Assembly: GCA_018714445.1 (NCBI GenBank)
Contig: DVNK01000052.1
Location: 1 to 64,000 of the forward strand
Source of the DNA: Candidatus Fimadaptatus faecigallinarum
GTDB lineage: Bacteria > Bacillota > Clostridia > Christensenellales > Aristaeellaceae
Reading direction: 5' to 3'
DNA length: 64,000 bases
Shown here piece by piece: positions 1-8,876 of the stretch (position 1 is its first letter; each line of letters opens with the position of its first letter). The position numbers and the translations under genes were made by a program. The notes below the pieces were generated by a model. That model was given only the letters and a program-made list of their open reading frames with translations. It searched no databases and was not told the origin of the DNA.

Positions 1-402
1 GGGGTATGTTTATAGCAGGTTATTCCCGCGTGAAATGATGCGCAAAACTGAGTGGCAGTGCCGCGACTTGTGGCTGCTGAGCAGTCCGTTCGCCGCGCGA
101 TATATCTGCTGAAGTGTGCGGCTGCGGCGCAGTTTATGGCTTATGCATCCACCTGCAACAATGTGCATCCGGTTTGCCTGTGGAGCAGCGTCCGGTCACA
201 GCCAAGCGCTACCAGACCATACATGCCAGGCTTGCGGCATATTCTGCACGGCACATATCCTGCACGGCATGTGCGACGCGCGCTCGACCAATTGCAGTGA
301 GGCGCGCTCATCCAAACGCCTGTCGGGCATTGAGCTTTTTTTGCTGTCCGCGCCGCTTTGCAACTGCAAGCGCCGGCTGCCGCAAAATCCGCCAAATGAA
401 AA
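1..402. other. Left-edge stretch with no recognised gene
   Basis: All reading frames here are short, overlapping and Arg/Ala/Cys-rich, as expected of random GC-rich sequence. No ribosome binding site precedes any of them. Nothing beyond the terminator at its right end was recognised. Confidence 0.5.
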
Positions 403-437
403 GCGCTCCGGCGCGAGCAGACTCGCAACCGGAGCGC
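403..437 (-). terminator. Terminator of the flavodiiron-rubredoxin operon
   Basis: The arms GCGCTCCGG and CCGGAGCGC enclose a second short pairing (CGCGAG with CTCGC). Read on the minus strand, the hairpin is followed by TTTT. It lies about 20 bases past the rubredoxin stop codon. Confidence 0.7.
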
Positions 438-456
438 GATTGGTTATTGCGGCAGC

Positions 457-618
457 TTACTCCTGAAGGCTGAAGCTGTCCTTGCCGACGCCGCACAGCG
501 GGCACTCGAAATCGTCGGGCAGATCTTCCCAGCGGGTGCCGGGAGCTATGCCGTTATCGGGATCGCCCGCAGCCTCGTCGTAGACATAGCCGCATACGTC
601 GCAAACATACTTTTTCAT
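457..618 (-). CDS. Rubredoxin
   Basis: Small cytoplasmic electron carrier with one iron held by four cysteines. The 53-residue product has both knuckles (CDVCGYVYD from residue 6, CPLCGVGKD from residue 39), the family signatures [10 protein letters not shown] and WEDLPDDF, and the usual length. The ATG at 618 follows a GAGGAGG ribosome site eight bases upstream. It lies 129 bases after the flavodiiron gene on the same strand with no terminator seen between, so the two are probably cotranscribed. By family knowledge it would pass electrons to the flavodiiron protein or to a peroxide/superoxide reductase. Which partner it serves is inference, because the flavodiiron protein carries its own rubredoxin domain. 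Confidence 0.93.
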   Translation of the reverse strand: MKKYVCDVCGYVYDEAAGDPDNGIAPGTRWEDLPDDFECPLCGVGKDSFSLQE

Positions 619-747
619 TTGATTGGCCTCCTCATATATTTATATTGGGATACGCGTGATGATGCGAGCCGGGCAACATGGCTCTATGGCTCGCGGGGGG
701 GGGGATCCGGCGCGCCCCAGCCGGCGCTCCGGACGTCCAGGAATCGA

Positions 748-2607
748 TCACTTGAGCGGTTCGAAGTCCTCTGCGCCGTGCTTGCACAGCGGGCAGATGA
801 AGTCGGCCGGCAGCGTCTCACCCTCGTACACATAGCCGCAGATCTTGCAGACCCAGCCCTTCTTTACGGTATCGGCGGGTTGGGGCTTGGGCTTGATGTG
901 GTCGAAGTAGTAGGTATAGGTAGCGCTGGGCACGCTGGAGAGCGTGCGCGCCTCGGTCACGTCGGCCACGAACAGCGTATGAGTGCCCAGATCCTGCTCG
1001 GAGATCACGCGGCCGCTGATCAGCGCGTTGGCGGGGCCGGTTATGTAGGTCACGCCGTTTACGGCGCGCTGCACGCCGTCCAGTCCGGCGAACTTGTCGG
1101 CATCGCGCCCGCTCTGGAAGCCGAAGCGCTTGAACAGTCCAAACGGCGCGTCCTGGCTGAGCACCGACAGATTGAACACGCCGGATGCGTGGATCATGTC
1201 GTGGGTGTAATTGGCCTTGTTGACGGCGATGGCTATGCGCTTGGGCGTATCGGTGACCTGCATGACGGTGTTTATTATGCAGCCGTTGTCGCGCTCGCCG
1301 TTGCGGCTGCTGACCACGAACAGGCCGTAGCTGAGCTTGAACAGCGTCTGCGGATCCACGGCGGCCTCATCCACCGGCGCGGCGGCGTCTGCGGCGGGCT
1401 TGGCTATGTTCATGGACGCGGCGATCTCTTCAGCCAGCGCGTTGAGCTGAGCCACGTTGTCGGCCTTGACCGACGACTTTATGCGCAGCGGATTGCCCAG
1501 TATCGTGGTATTCTTGATCTGACCCAGCAGCGAGCTCATGAGTTCGCCGGCAGTGGGGGCCCACGAGCCGTTCTCAATCAGCGCTATCGTGCGCTTCTGG
1601 AGGTTATGGGCGATCAGGTCGGTTATCACGGTCTCCATGTTGAGGAACATGCAGGCGTTGTAGGTCGTCGACGCGAACACCAGGTGGCTGCACCGGAACG
1701 CCTCGGCGACTATGTATGAGCTGTGCGTGACCGATACGTCGTACATCGCTATGTTGCGCACGCCCAGGTCGCTCAGGCGCGAGGCGAGTATGTTGGCGGC
1801 GTTTTCGGTGCCGCCGTACACGGACGCGTACGCTATCATGACGGCGTCTTCTTCGGGGGTATAGGTCGACCAGTGGACGTACTTGTCGACGAACCAGGCG
1901 ATGTCGCTGCGCCAGATCGGGCCGTGCAGCGGGCAGATCATCGATATATCAAGTCCCGAGGCCTTGCGCAGCAGCGCCTGTACCTGCTTGTCGTACTTGC
2001 CGACTATGTTGGTGTAGTAGCGGCGGGCGTCGGGCAGCCAGTCGGTCTCGAAGTTGACCTCGTCGGCGAATATGTTGCCGCTGAGCGCGCCGAAGGTGCC
2101 GAACGCGTCGGCCGAGAACAGTATCTTGTCGGTCAGGTCGTAGGTGACCATGACCTCGGGCCAGTGCACCATCGGGGCCATAACGAACGTGAATGTATGG
2201 CGGCCGGTCGACAGCGTATCGCCCTCTTTTACGACTATCGCGCGCGAGGCGGCGTCAAAGTCGAAGAACTGACCCATCATGTTGAGCGTCTTCTGATTGC
2301 AGACCAGCTTAACGCCGGGCCAGCGCGCGACTATGCCGGGTATCTCGCGGCAGTGGTCGGGCTCCATGTGGTTGACGATGAGGTAATCCAGCTCACGTCC
2401 GCCCAGCGCGTGTTCGACGTTCTCAAAGAACAGGCCGCTGACCGAGTGATCGACGGTGTCCAGCAGCACGGTCTTTTCGTCCAGCATCAGATACGAGTTA
2501 TACGATACGCCGCGCGGAATCGGGTATACATTCTCAAACAGCGCGAGCCGGCGATCGCTGCCGCCCACGTATATCAGGTCGGGTGTGACATTCTTTACGC
2601 AGTACAT
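748..2607 (-). CDS. Flavodiiron protein fused to flavin reductase and rubredoxin domains
   Basis: Oxygen/nitric oxide reductase of anaerobes (A-type flavoprotein), 619 residues in three parts. The metallo-beta-lactamase-like diiron domain (about 1-245) keeps every iron ligand: His80, Glu82, Asp84 and His85 in HMEPDH, then His148, Asp167 and His228. A flavodoxin domain (about 255-390) follows. After an Ala/Pro/Asp linker comes a flavin-reductase-like domain (about 415-560), then a C-terminal rubredoxin (CKICGYVYEG and CPLCKHG). The enzyme can therefore carry electrons internally from a reduced flavin or NAD(P)H to the diiron site. Start ATG at 2607 follows GGAGG. A promoter lies about 70 bases upstream and rubredoxin follows. 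Oxygen versus NO preference cannot be read from sequence. Confidence 0.93.
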   Translation of the reverse strand: MYCVKNVTPDLIYVGGSDRRLALFENVYPIPRGVSYNSYLMLDEKTVLLDTVDHSVSGLFFENVEHALGGRELDYLIVNHMEPDHCREIPGIVARWPGVKLVCNQKTLNMMGQFFDFDAASRAIVVKEGDTLSTGRHTFTFVMAPMVHWPEVMVTYDLTDKILFSADAFGTFGALSGNIFADEVNFETDWLPDARRYYTNIVGKYDKQVQALLRKASGLDISMICPLHGPIWRSDIAWFVDKYVHWSTYTPEEDAVMIAYASVYGGTENAANILASRLSDLGVRNIAMYDVSVTHSSYIVAEAFRCSHLVFASTTYNACMFLNMETVITDLIAHNLQKRTIALIENGSWAPTAGELMSSLLGQIKNTTILGNPLRIKSSVKADNVAQLNALAEEIAASMNIAKPAADAAAPVDEAAVDPQTLFKLSYGLFVVSSRNGERDNGCIINTVMQVTDTPKRIAIAVNKANYTHDMIHASGVFNLSVLSQDAPFGLFKRFGFQSGRDADKFAGLDGVQRAVNGVTYITGPANALISGRVISEQDLGTHTLFVADVTEARTLSSVPSATYTYYFDHIKPKPQPADTVKKGWVCKICGYVYEGETLPADFICPLCKHGAEDFEPLK

Positions 2608-2674
2608 ACTTTACCTCCGCACGCAAATTTATTCCAACGGCGCGCCCAGGCGCGCTCCTGTGCTGACCATCTCC

Positions 2675-2704
2675 ATTATAACCGATTTGGTGGATACTAA
2701 TCAA
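2675..2704 (-). promoter_or_regulatory. Sigma-A promoter of the flavodiiron operon
   Basis: On the minus strand TTGATT (2704-2699) and TATAAT (2680-2675) are separated by 18 bases, about 70 bases before the flavodiiron start codon. Confidence 0.65.
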
Positions 2705-2871
2705 CCACGCGCGTTAATTTATCAAATATATACGGCATATTTTTGCATCAGCGCTTGCGGGCGTGCGGCGGCGCGCTGTATGATTGGGACAGCGCAGAAT
2801 ATGCGTATTGTAATATGCTTACCATTATATATCTGCCGCGGGCCGGCAGAGCGGACAGGAGGCTGTAAACA

Positions 2872-3642
2872 GTGACGACGGGCGGCGTTGAAGTGCTCGC
2901 GGATGAGACGCTGGAAGAACTGGGTCGAGGCGATATGGTGATACTGCAAAAGCGCAAGGGGTTTCGATTCGGCACCGACAGCATATTGCTGGCGCACTTT
3001 GCGGCTGTTAAGGGCGGGGTGCGCGTGGGCGATTTCGGCACGGGCAGCTGCATACTGCCGCTGCTGCTGAGCGACGACGCGCCGCGGGCCAGATTCGACG
3101 CGTGGGAGATACAGCCCGATATAGCCGACATGGCGGCGCGCAGCGTGCGCATGAACGGGCTGGAGGCGCGCATACGGGTGCATGCGGGCGATGCGCGCAG
3201 GGCTGCCGACGATGTGGGACATGGCGTGCTGGACATGGTGGTATGCAATCCGCCGTACTACCGCAGTGGAGCCGAGCTGCCGTCCCAGAGCGAGTCGCTG
3301 CGCATAGCCAAGCATGGCGCAGAAGGGCTGCTGGACGAATTGATGGCGGCGGCGGCGCAGGTTTTGCGCTACGGCGGCAAATTGTGCGCGGTGTATCCGG
3401 CGGGCGGCGCGGTGGACATGGTGTGCACGCTGCGCGCGCGGGGCCTTGAGCCCAAGCGGCTCAGGTTCGTGCATTCGCGCCTGGACAGACCGCCGCAGCT
3501 GGTATTGGTGGAGGCCATGCGCGGCGCGCGGCCGGGTGTGCGGATACTTGCGCCGCTGGCATTGAGCGACGCCGACGGCGCGCCCACCGCTGAGCTGCGC
3601 GCTATATACCGCTTGGATTCGCCTGCGCAAACTCAGACCTGA
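2872..3642 (+). CDS. trmN6: tRNA1(Val) adenine-37 N6-methyltransferase family (TrmN6/YfiC)
   Basis: SAM-dependent N6-adenine methyltransferase, 256 residues, expected to methylate A37 of a tRNA. The SAM-binding loop reads DFGTGSCILPLLL (about 53-65) and the catalytic motif is NPPYYRSG (about 126). The N-terminal stretch LQKRKGFRFGTDSILLAHFA is typical of this subfamily, where it precedes motif I. The start is GTG at 2872, nine bases after AGGAGG. The last 41 bases overlap the convergent AbrB-type gene. Family assignment is firm. The exact tRNA target is carried over from E. coli YfiC and not proven here. Confidence 0.85.
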   Translation: MTTGGVEVLADETLEELGRGDMVILQKRKGFRFGTDSILLAHFAAVKGGVRVGDFGTGSCILPLLLSDDAPRARFDAWEIQPDIADMAARSVRMNGLEARIRVHAGDARRAADDVGHGVLDMVVCNPPYYRSGAELPSQSESLRIAKHGAEGLLDELMAAAAQVLRYGGKLCAVYPAGGAVDMVCTLRARGLEPKRLRFVHSRLDRPPQLVLVEAMRGARPGVRILAPLALSDADGAPTAELRAIYRLDSPAQTQT

Positions 3643-3871
3643 TGAGCTGCGCGCACTGGGCGCAGATGTACTTGTCGCCGATGCGGCGCATATCGCTGTT
3701 GCTGCCGCACAGCGCGCAGGCGGTCTGTTGCCGGCGCAGTACTATCGTGTCGCCGTCTATTGAAATTTCTATGGGGTCTTTGACGTCTATCGACATTGCG
3801 CGCCGGATTTCGATGGGTATCACTATCCGGCCCAGATTGTCCACTTTGCGTACTATTCCGCTGGATCGCAT
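3602..3871 (-). CDS. AbrB/SpoVT-type transition-state regulator with C-terminal zinc knuckle
   Basis: DNA-binding regulator of 89 residues. The swapped-hairpin N-terminus (MRSSGIVRKVDNLGRIVIPI, then EIRRAM) matches AbrB closely. The C-terminal half has two CxxC pairs (CALCGS, CAQC) that probably bind zinc, where Bacillus AbrB has none. An in-frame upstream ATG would give 108 residues, but the ATG at 3871 has GGAGGA at the right distance and opens with the conserved MRSSGIVRK, so it is preferred. A consensus sigma-A promoter lies 98 bases upstream. AbrB proteins repress post-exponential and sporulation genes, which fits the spo0A in this window. The regulon is unknown. Confidence 0.9.
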   Translation of the reverse strand: MRSSGIVRKVDNLGRIVIPIEIRRAMSIDVKDPIEISIDGDTIVLRRQQTACALCGSNSDMRRIGDKYICAQCAQLIRSEFAQANPSGI

Positions 3872-3968
3872 GGCGTTCTCCTCCTTAAAAAAGCGCCGGA
3901 AACAATGGCTGAGCTGTGTGCAAGACATGTGGCTGCTTCATGCATAAAAGATATGAATCAGTGGTTAG

Positions 3969-3997
3969 ATTATATAATATGACAAACCTGTTGTCAA
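3969..3997 (-). promoter_or_regulatory. Perfect consensus sigma-A promoter of the AbrB-type gene
   Basis: On the minus strand TTGACA (3997-3992), a 17-base spacer, then TATAAT (3974-3969). The leader is about 95 bases long. Confidence 0.85.
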
Positions 3998-4234
3998 TAC
4001 ACACCTGCATGTTTTTGGCATTTGCACAATAGCTCGCCCGCGGCGTGGGGCGATGGCTCGGCGAGCATCATGGCGCGGGCGGCGGCGCGCGGTGACGGCC
4101 TGCGTAAGTTTGCGCGGGCCTGACATGCGCTTGAGCACGCTGTGGGGAGCGCGCGGCGCGGGAACGCATGATCGGATGTGTAAGCCTTGCATGGCTTTAA
4201 TCCGGCGCCATAAAAGCCCTTCATGCGTGACACG

Positions 4235-4570
4235 TGCGCCGCAACCGGTGTTTGTGCATTGAATGGCGCGCCGCAACCGACGTATGTGTCAACCGACGTA
4301 TGTGTATTGAGAGGCGTGCTGCAACCGACGTTTGTGCATTGAGAGGCGTGCTGCAACTGACGTATGTGTATTGAGAGGCGCGCCGCAACCGACGTTTGCG
4401 CATTAAAAAGCGCGCCGCAACCGACGTTTGCGCATTAAAAAGCGCACCGCAACCGACGTTTGTGCATTGAAAAGCGCGCCGCAACTGACGTATGTGCATT
4501 TAAAAGCGCGCCGCAACTGACGTATGTACATTGAAAAGCGCGCCGTACCCGGTGTCTATGCATTGAATGC
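4235..4570. repeat. 32-bp tandem array, about 10 copies
   Basis: Units carry the core GCCGCAACCGACGT followed by TGTGCATTGAAAAG-like sequence, with point differences (TTTG/TATG, CATT/TATT) and one shortened unit near 4275. It fills most of the gap between the AbrB-type promoter and the metG promoter. Copies abut with no spacers, so this is not CRISPR. The frames open through it have no ribosome site. The flanks (3998-4234 and 4571-4691) show nothing recognisable. Confidence 0.9.
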
Positions 4571-4691
4571 CACGCTGCAGCTTAGCGTGCTGGGCGCGGA
4601 GCCGATGCGCGCACGGCAAGTGTTTCGACGCGCGCATGTATGCGGGCGTTTATGGCGCGCGATGTGCTCAGACAATTTACCGCAGCGGCTA

Positions 4692-4720
4692 TTGACAGCG
4701 GCGCGGGGCGATGCTATACT
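4692..4720 (+). promoter_or_regulatory. Sigma-A promoter of the T-box/metG transcript
   Basis: TTGACA (4692-4697), 17-base spacer, TATACT (4715-4720). Transcription would begin near 4727, just before the T-box leader. Confidence 0.88.
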
Positions 4721-4729
4721 TGATACAAT

Positions 4730-4980
4730 GTACAGGCGATGAAGGGAAGAGTAGCGCGCAGCGGACGCAAAGAGAGCCGGGCAAGGTGCGAGCCGGCCGC
4801 CGCGCACGCGTGAACATGGCCCCGGAGCCCCGGCGTCGATGAGGCGTCGGCGTGAGGCAGCGTTAATGCCGAGCCGCGCGCAGTGCGCGGCAAAGAGCGC
4901 CCGGCGCAGCGGCCGGGAACAAGGGTGGTACCGCGATGAATTCGTCCCTTCCGGCAATGTTCGGAAGGGGCTTTTTTTAC
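4730..4980 (+). promoter_or_regulatory. T-box riboswitch with terminator, upstream of metG
   Basis: Leader RNA that senses uncharged tRNA. Stem I elements run in order: GAAGAGTA-like box (4746-4754), AGAGAG (4771-4776) and GGTGCGAGCC, then GTGAACATGGCC, where ATG (4816-4818) is the likely methionine specifier. The T-box core AGGGTGGTACCGCG is at 4922-4935. A terminator follows: CCCTTCCG (4946-4953) pairs with CGGAAGGG (4962-4969), then seven T. Base-pairing of uncharged tRNA-Met with the T-box bulge would favour the antiterminator and switch metG on. The call rests on the near-universal T-box core and the downstream synthetase. The specifier position is inferred. Confidence 0.93.
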
Positions 4981-5007
4981 GCGGATCATGGGGGAGGTAA
5001 GCGCAAT

Positions 5008-7020
5008 ATGGCAAAGAAATACTACATAACCACGCCGATATACTATCCCAGCAGCAAGCTGCATATCGGCCACACGTTCTGCTCGGTGGCGACCGACGCG
5101 ATGGCGCGCTTTAAAAAGCAGACCGGATATGACACGTTCTTCCTGACCGGCACCGACGAGCATGGCCAGAAGATCGAAAACAAGGCGCGCGAGGCCGGCG
5201 TCACGCCGCAGGAGTACGTAGACAACATAGTCGTGGGCATTAAGGAGCTCTGGCGGCTGATGGACGTGGACTACTCCGACTTCATACGCACCACCGACGA
5301 GCGCCATGTAAAGGCCGTGCAGAAGATATTCATGCAGCTCTACGAAAAGGGCGACATATACAAGGGCTCGTATGAGGGCCTGTACTGCACGCCGTGCGAG
5401 GCGTTCTGGACGCCCACTCAGGCCAAGGACGGCAATTGCCCCGACTGCGGCCGCCCGGTGCAGAAGGTGCGCGAGGAGGCGTATTTCCTCAAGATATCCA
5501 AGTATCAGGACTGGCTGATCGACTACATCAGGTCCAATCCCGATTTCATACAGCCGGCGTCGCGCGCCAACGAGATGCTTCAGAACTTCCTGCTGCCGGG
5601 CCTGGACGACCTGTGCATATCGCGCTCGTCGTTCACGTGGGGCATACCGGTGCCGATAGACGAAAAGCACGTGATATACGTGTGGCTGGACGCGCTGAGC
5701 AACTACATAACCGCGCTGGGCTACGGCTCGGACAACACCGAGCTGTATGACAAATACTGGCCGGCCGACAAGCACATCGTCGGCAAGGAGATAATACGGT
5801 TCCATACGATTATCTGGCCTATCATGCTCAAGATGCTGGACCTGCCGCTGCCCAAGCAGATATTCGGGCATGGCTGGCTGGTGTTCGACGGCGTGAAGAT
5901 GTCCAAATCGCTGGGCAACGTCGTGGATCCGGTGGTGCTGTGCAAGCGGTACTCGTCGGATGCGATACGCTACTTCCTGCTGCGCGAGACCAACTTCGCC
6001 TCGGACAGCGAGTTTTCCACGGCGGCGCTGCTGGGGCGCATAAACTCCGACCTGGCCAATGACCTGGGCAATCTGGTCAGCCGCACGGTGGCCATGATAG
6101 AGAAGTACTTTGGCGGCGAGATACCCGCGCCGGGCGAGTATACCGAGGTCGAAACGCCGCTGATAGAGCGCGTGCATGCGCTGCCGGCGCTGATAGAGAA
6201 GTACATGGATCTCATGCAGCCCAATAACGCTTTGGCTGATATATGGAAGCTGATAGGCGACTGCAACAAGTATATCGATGTAACTCAGCCCTGGGTGCTG
6301 GGCCGCACCGATGAGGGCAAGCCGCGGCTGCGCACGGTGCTGTACACGCTGGCCGAGTGCGTGCGTGCGATAGCGGTGTTTGTGGAGCCGTTCATGCCGC
6401 GCACGCCCGGGCGCATATTTGAGCAGCTGGGCGTGACCGACAGCGCGATAATGACCTGGGAATCTGCGTCGCAGTTTGGCTCGCTGCCGGCGGGCGCGCA
6501 TGTGCATAAGGGCGCGGCGCTGTTCCCGCGGCTGGACGTTGAAAAGGAACTCAAGGAGCTGGACGCGATGCTGCCCAAGCACGAGGCCGACAAGGCTGAA
6601 AAGCCCGCCGAACCTGCCAAATCCGGCAAGACCGCTAAAGCTGAAAAGCCCGCTTCCAAGGCCGACGCGCCCGCCGCGGCCGCGCCTGGCGACGGCACGA
6701 TCACGATAGACGACTTTGCCAAAGTGCAGCTCAAGCTTGCGCGCGTGATTGCCGCCGAGCGCGTTGAAAAGTCGGATAAGCTGTTGAAGCTCCGGCTGAA
6801 GGTCGGCGACAGCGAGCGCACGGTCGTCAGCGGCATAGCCAAGCATTACGCGCCCGAGGAGATGGTCGGCAAGACTGTCGTAGTCGTCGCCAACCTCAAG
6901 CCTGCCAAGCTGCGCGGCATCATGTCCGAGGGCATGATACTGTGCGCGTCGGATGACGCGGGCAAGCTGAGCCTGATAACCGTGGACGGCGACTTTGCCG
7001 ACGGCAGCTCGATAAGCTGA
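5008..7020 (+). CDS. metG: Methionyl-tRNA synthetase with C-terminal tRNA-binding domain
   Basis: Charges tRNA-Met with methionine in the cytoplasm, 670 residues. The class I signatures are HIGH (about residue 22) and KMSKS (about 300). A zinc-binding insertion has CxxC pairs (CTPC, CPDC near 130-150). The catalytic and anticodon-binding parts end near 515. An Ala/Lys/Glu linker (about 525-560) leads to an EMAP-II/Trbp111-like tRNA-binding domain to the end. The ATG at 5008 follows GGGGGAGGT. A longer frame from 4936 would begin inside the T-box terminator and is rejected. Regulated by the T-box immediately upstream. Confidence 0.97.
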   Translation: MAKKYYITTPIYYPSSKLHIGHTFCSVATDAMARFKKQTGYDTFFLTGTDEHGQKIENKAREAGVTPQEYVDNIVVGIKELWRLMDVDYSDFIRTTDERHVKAVQKIFMQLYEKGDIYKGSYEGLYCTPCEAFWTPTQAKDGNCPDCGRPVQKVREEAYFLKISKYQDWLIDYIRSNPDFIQPASRANEMLQNFLLPGLDDLCISRSSFTWGIPVPIDEKHVIYVWLDALSNYITALGYGSDNTELYDKYWPADKHIVGKEIIRFHTIIWPIMLKMLDLPLPKQIFGHGWLVFDGVKMSKSLGNVVDPVVLCKRYSSDAIRYFLLRETNFASDSEFSTAALLGRINSDLANDLGNLVSRTVAMIEKYFGGEIPAPGEYTEVETPLIERVHALPALIEKYMDLMQPNNALADIWKLIGDCNKYIDVTQPWVLGRTDEGKPRLRTVLYTLAECVRAIAVFVEPFMPRTPGRIFEQLGVTDSAIMTWESASQFGSLPAGAHVHKGAALFPRLDVEKELKELDAMLPKHEADKAEKPAEPAKSGKTAKAEKPASKADAPAAAAPGDGTITIDDFAKVQLKLARVIAAERVEKSDKLLKLRLKVGDSERTVVSGIAKHYAPEEMVGKTVVVVANLKPAKLRGIMSEGMILCASDDAGKLSLITVDGDFADGSSIS

Positions 7021-7063
7021 CGCGATGATGCGCGTGTGATCTGATGCGAAACGGATGGATGCG

Positions 7064-7093
7064 GCCCGCCGCCTGCGTGAGCAGGCGGCGGGC
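7064..7093 (+). terminator. Hairpin after metG, terminator-like
   Basis: Perfect 12-bp stem GCCCGCCGCCTG / CAGGCGGCGGGC with a 6-base loop, 44 bases after the metG stop. Only a weak T stretch follows (TGCTTAAAT), so intrinsic termination is likely but not certain. Confidence 0.5.
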
Positions 7094-7126
7094 TGCTTAA
7101 ATCATCCGGAACGTTATTGAGGGGCT

Positions 7127-7270
7127 ATGATAATTGGCGAAGCGGGCTTGCAGATAAACGACGTGCCCCGGCGTGCGGCGTTCTATAAGCAACTTCTTAA
7201 AATATAAATGGCAGCGATAAAGAAACCCGTGAGCGTATCATCGTGATGTTATCATTCTGATGGAACCGCC
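7127..7270 (+). pseudogene. Decayed glyoxalase/VOC-family gene fragment
   Basis: A short frame from ATG 7127 (preceded by GAGGGG) reads MIIGEAGLQINDVPRRAAFY then KQLLKI and stops. In the next frame it continues NINGSDKETRERIIVMLSF. The order (G-LQTNDV-R-A-FYK-LL-I, then NGSD-E) resembles the N-terminus of small VOC/glyoxalase-like proteins. A single frameshift near 7200 would join the two parts. No C-terminal half was found. Recognition is from memory of the family pattern. Confidence 0.4.
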
Positions 7271-7368
7271 CCGGACATGCGGGCGCTCATGCATTATGAA
7301 AGCAAGGCCGCGCTTAAATCCAATGGCATGATTGCAGCGCAGTACGGAGCCGCGCCGCCATAAACCAG

Positions 7369-7407
7369 AACCCGGCTCACCGCCTCATGCAGGCAGTGGG
7401 CCGGGTT
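7369..7407. terminator. Hairpin between metG and the convergent MATE gene
   Basis: AACCCGGC(T)CAC...GCCT pairs with AGGC...GTG(G)GCCGGGTT across a 5-base loop. It lies 72 bases past the MATE stop on that strand and could stop transcription from either side. T-runs are weak. Confidence 0.4.
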
Positions 7408-7478
7408 GTATTGTGATTGTGGTTTGACGCCAATCCCGCGCGTGCACGCGCCCAAGCTGCGCTGAGATGCAAACCTAC

Positions 7479-8876
7479 TCAGCGCCCCGCCTTTCCATGC
7501 TCGCCGGCGATGCCGGGTCGCGGTTCAAGGCGCAGTATGTGCCGGTAGAACCAGACCTGATACGGTATCGATATTATGAACGTCAGCAGGTCGGCCAGCG
7601 GCTGAGTGAGCATAACGCCGTCCAGCCCGATGAAGTGCGGCAGCAGGTATATCAGCGGCAGATAGAATATGCCCTGGCGGCAGCTGGCCAGAAAGCTGGC
7701 CTGTCCGCTGAAGCCCAGGCACTGATAGAGCTGGTTTACGTAAGTCGAATACGCCAGCAGCGGCGTCACGGCACTGAAGTAGTACAGCGCCTTTACGCAT
7801 AGCGGTATCATTTCGGCGTCCTTGCTGAACAGTCCGGTTATCTCGTGCGCGAACAGCGTCAGCACCCCAGTGGCCACCACGCACAGCGCCGTGCCGATCA
7901 CGCAGGTCACAAAGAACGCCTCGCGCACGCGCTTGGTGTTGCGCGCGCCGTAGTTGTAGCCCGCGACCGGCTGGAAGCCCTGGCCCACGCCTATGACTAT
8001 GTTGCGCACCAGCAGGTACACCTTGTTGGACACGGTGAGCGCTGCCACTGCGGCATCGCCAAACAGCGCGCCCTGTATGTTCATCAGCGCCGAGGCCAGG
8101 CTGGCCAGTCCCTGACGGCAGATCGTCGGCAGGCCCATGCGCAGTATCATGAGGTAGTCGCCCGGACGATGGCTTATGTAGCGCGGACGCAGCTGCACTA
8201 TGCTGCGGTCGCGCAGGAACACGCTCAGCAGTATGGCAAAACTCACGCACTGGCTCAGCAAAGTGGCGACGGCCGCGCCCTCAATGCCCATGTTGAACGC
8301 GAATATAAGCAGCGGATCCAGCGCGATGTTGAGCAGGCCGCCCGCGCACAGGCCCCACATTGCCAGCGTGGCCTGACCCTGCGAGCGCAGTATGTTGTTG
8401 AGCACGAACGACGAGCACATTATAGGCGCGCCGATCAGTATATAGCGCGCGTAGCCGCATGCGTAGGGCAGTATCGTCTCGGTCGAGCCCAGCAGCCGCA
8501 TGAACGGTTCCAGTGCGCACAGCCCTGCCACCAGTATCGCCAGTCCGAATGCGATTGCCGCGGCGAATGCGCTGGAGCCAAAGCGATGGGCGTCCTCCTC
8601 CTGGCGCGCGCCGAGCTTGCGGCTTATTATGCTGCTGGCGCCCATGCCCAGGCCAAAACCGAACGCCTGTATTATCGACATCAGCGAAAACACTACGCCG
8701 ACCGCCGCAGTTGCACTGGTGCCCATCTGCGAGACGAAGTAGGTGTCGGCGGTGTTGTATATAACCGTCACGAGCTGACTGGCCGTCGTCGGCAGCGCCA
8801 TGGCTACGATCAGCCGGGTCATGGGCGTTTCGACCATGCGCTTGTGTTGAGCTTCTACATCGGTAATGTTGCTCAT
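7479..8876 (-). CDS. MATE-family cation/drug exporter
   Basis: Inner-membrane multidrug or metabolite antiporter, 465 residues with about twelve hydrophobic helices in two pseudo-repeats, the usual MATE length. Family hallmarks include MTRLIVAMALPTTASQLVTV near the start and the glycine-rich FGLGMGASSIISRKLGA (about 75-90) and VGQGFQPVAGYNYGA (about 305-320). The ATG at 8876 follows GGAGG. It stands alone, with a hairpin beyond its end. Ion coupling and substrate cannot be told from sequence. Members near this type are often called MepA/NorM-like. Confidence 0.92.
   Translation of the reverse strand: MSNITDVEAQHKRMVETPMTRLIVAMALPTTASQLVTVIYNTADTYFVSQMGTSATAAVGVVFSLMSIIQAFGFGLGMGASSIISRKLGARQEEDAHRFGSSAFAAAIAFGLAILVAGLCALEPFMRLLGSTETILPYACGYARYILIGAPIMCSSFVLNNILRSQGQATLAMWGLCAGGLLNIALDPLLIFAFNMGIEGAAVATLLSQCVSFAILLSVFLRDRSIVQLRPRYISHRPGDYLMILRMGLPTICRQGLASLASALMNIQGALFGDAAVAALTVSNKVYLLVRNIVIGVGQGFQPVAGYNYGARNTKRVREAFFVTCVIGTALCVVATGVLTLFAHEITGLFSKDAEMIPLCVKALYYFSAVTPLLAYSTYVNQLYQCLGFSGQASFLASCRQGIFYLPLIYLLPHFIGLDGVMLTQPLADLLTFIISIPYQVWFYRHILRLEPRPGIAGEHGKAGR

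Noticed and set aside
691-720. Ten-G run followed by adjacent BamHI and AscI sites, as in a cloning linker
   Set aside because: Such words are expected in GC-rich DNA, and flanking genes form a coherent native operon. The G-run may be a minor assembly weak point.
619-1719. Long open frame antisense to the flavodiiron gene (366 residues)
   Set aside because: A shadow of GC-rich codon structure. The minus-strand frame has all family motifs, a promoter and a ribosome site.
4714-6846. 710-residue open frame antisense to metG
   Set aside because: It crosses the T-box terminator and has no motif. metG is certain on the plus strand.
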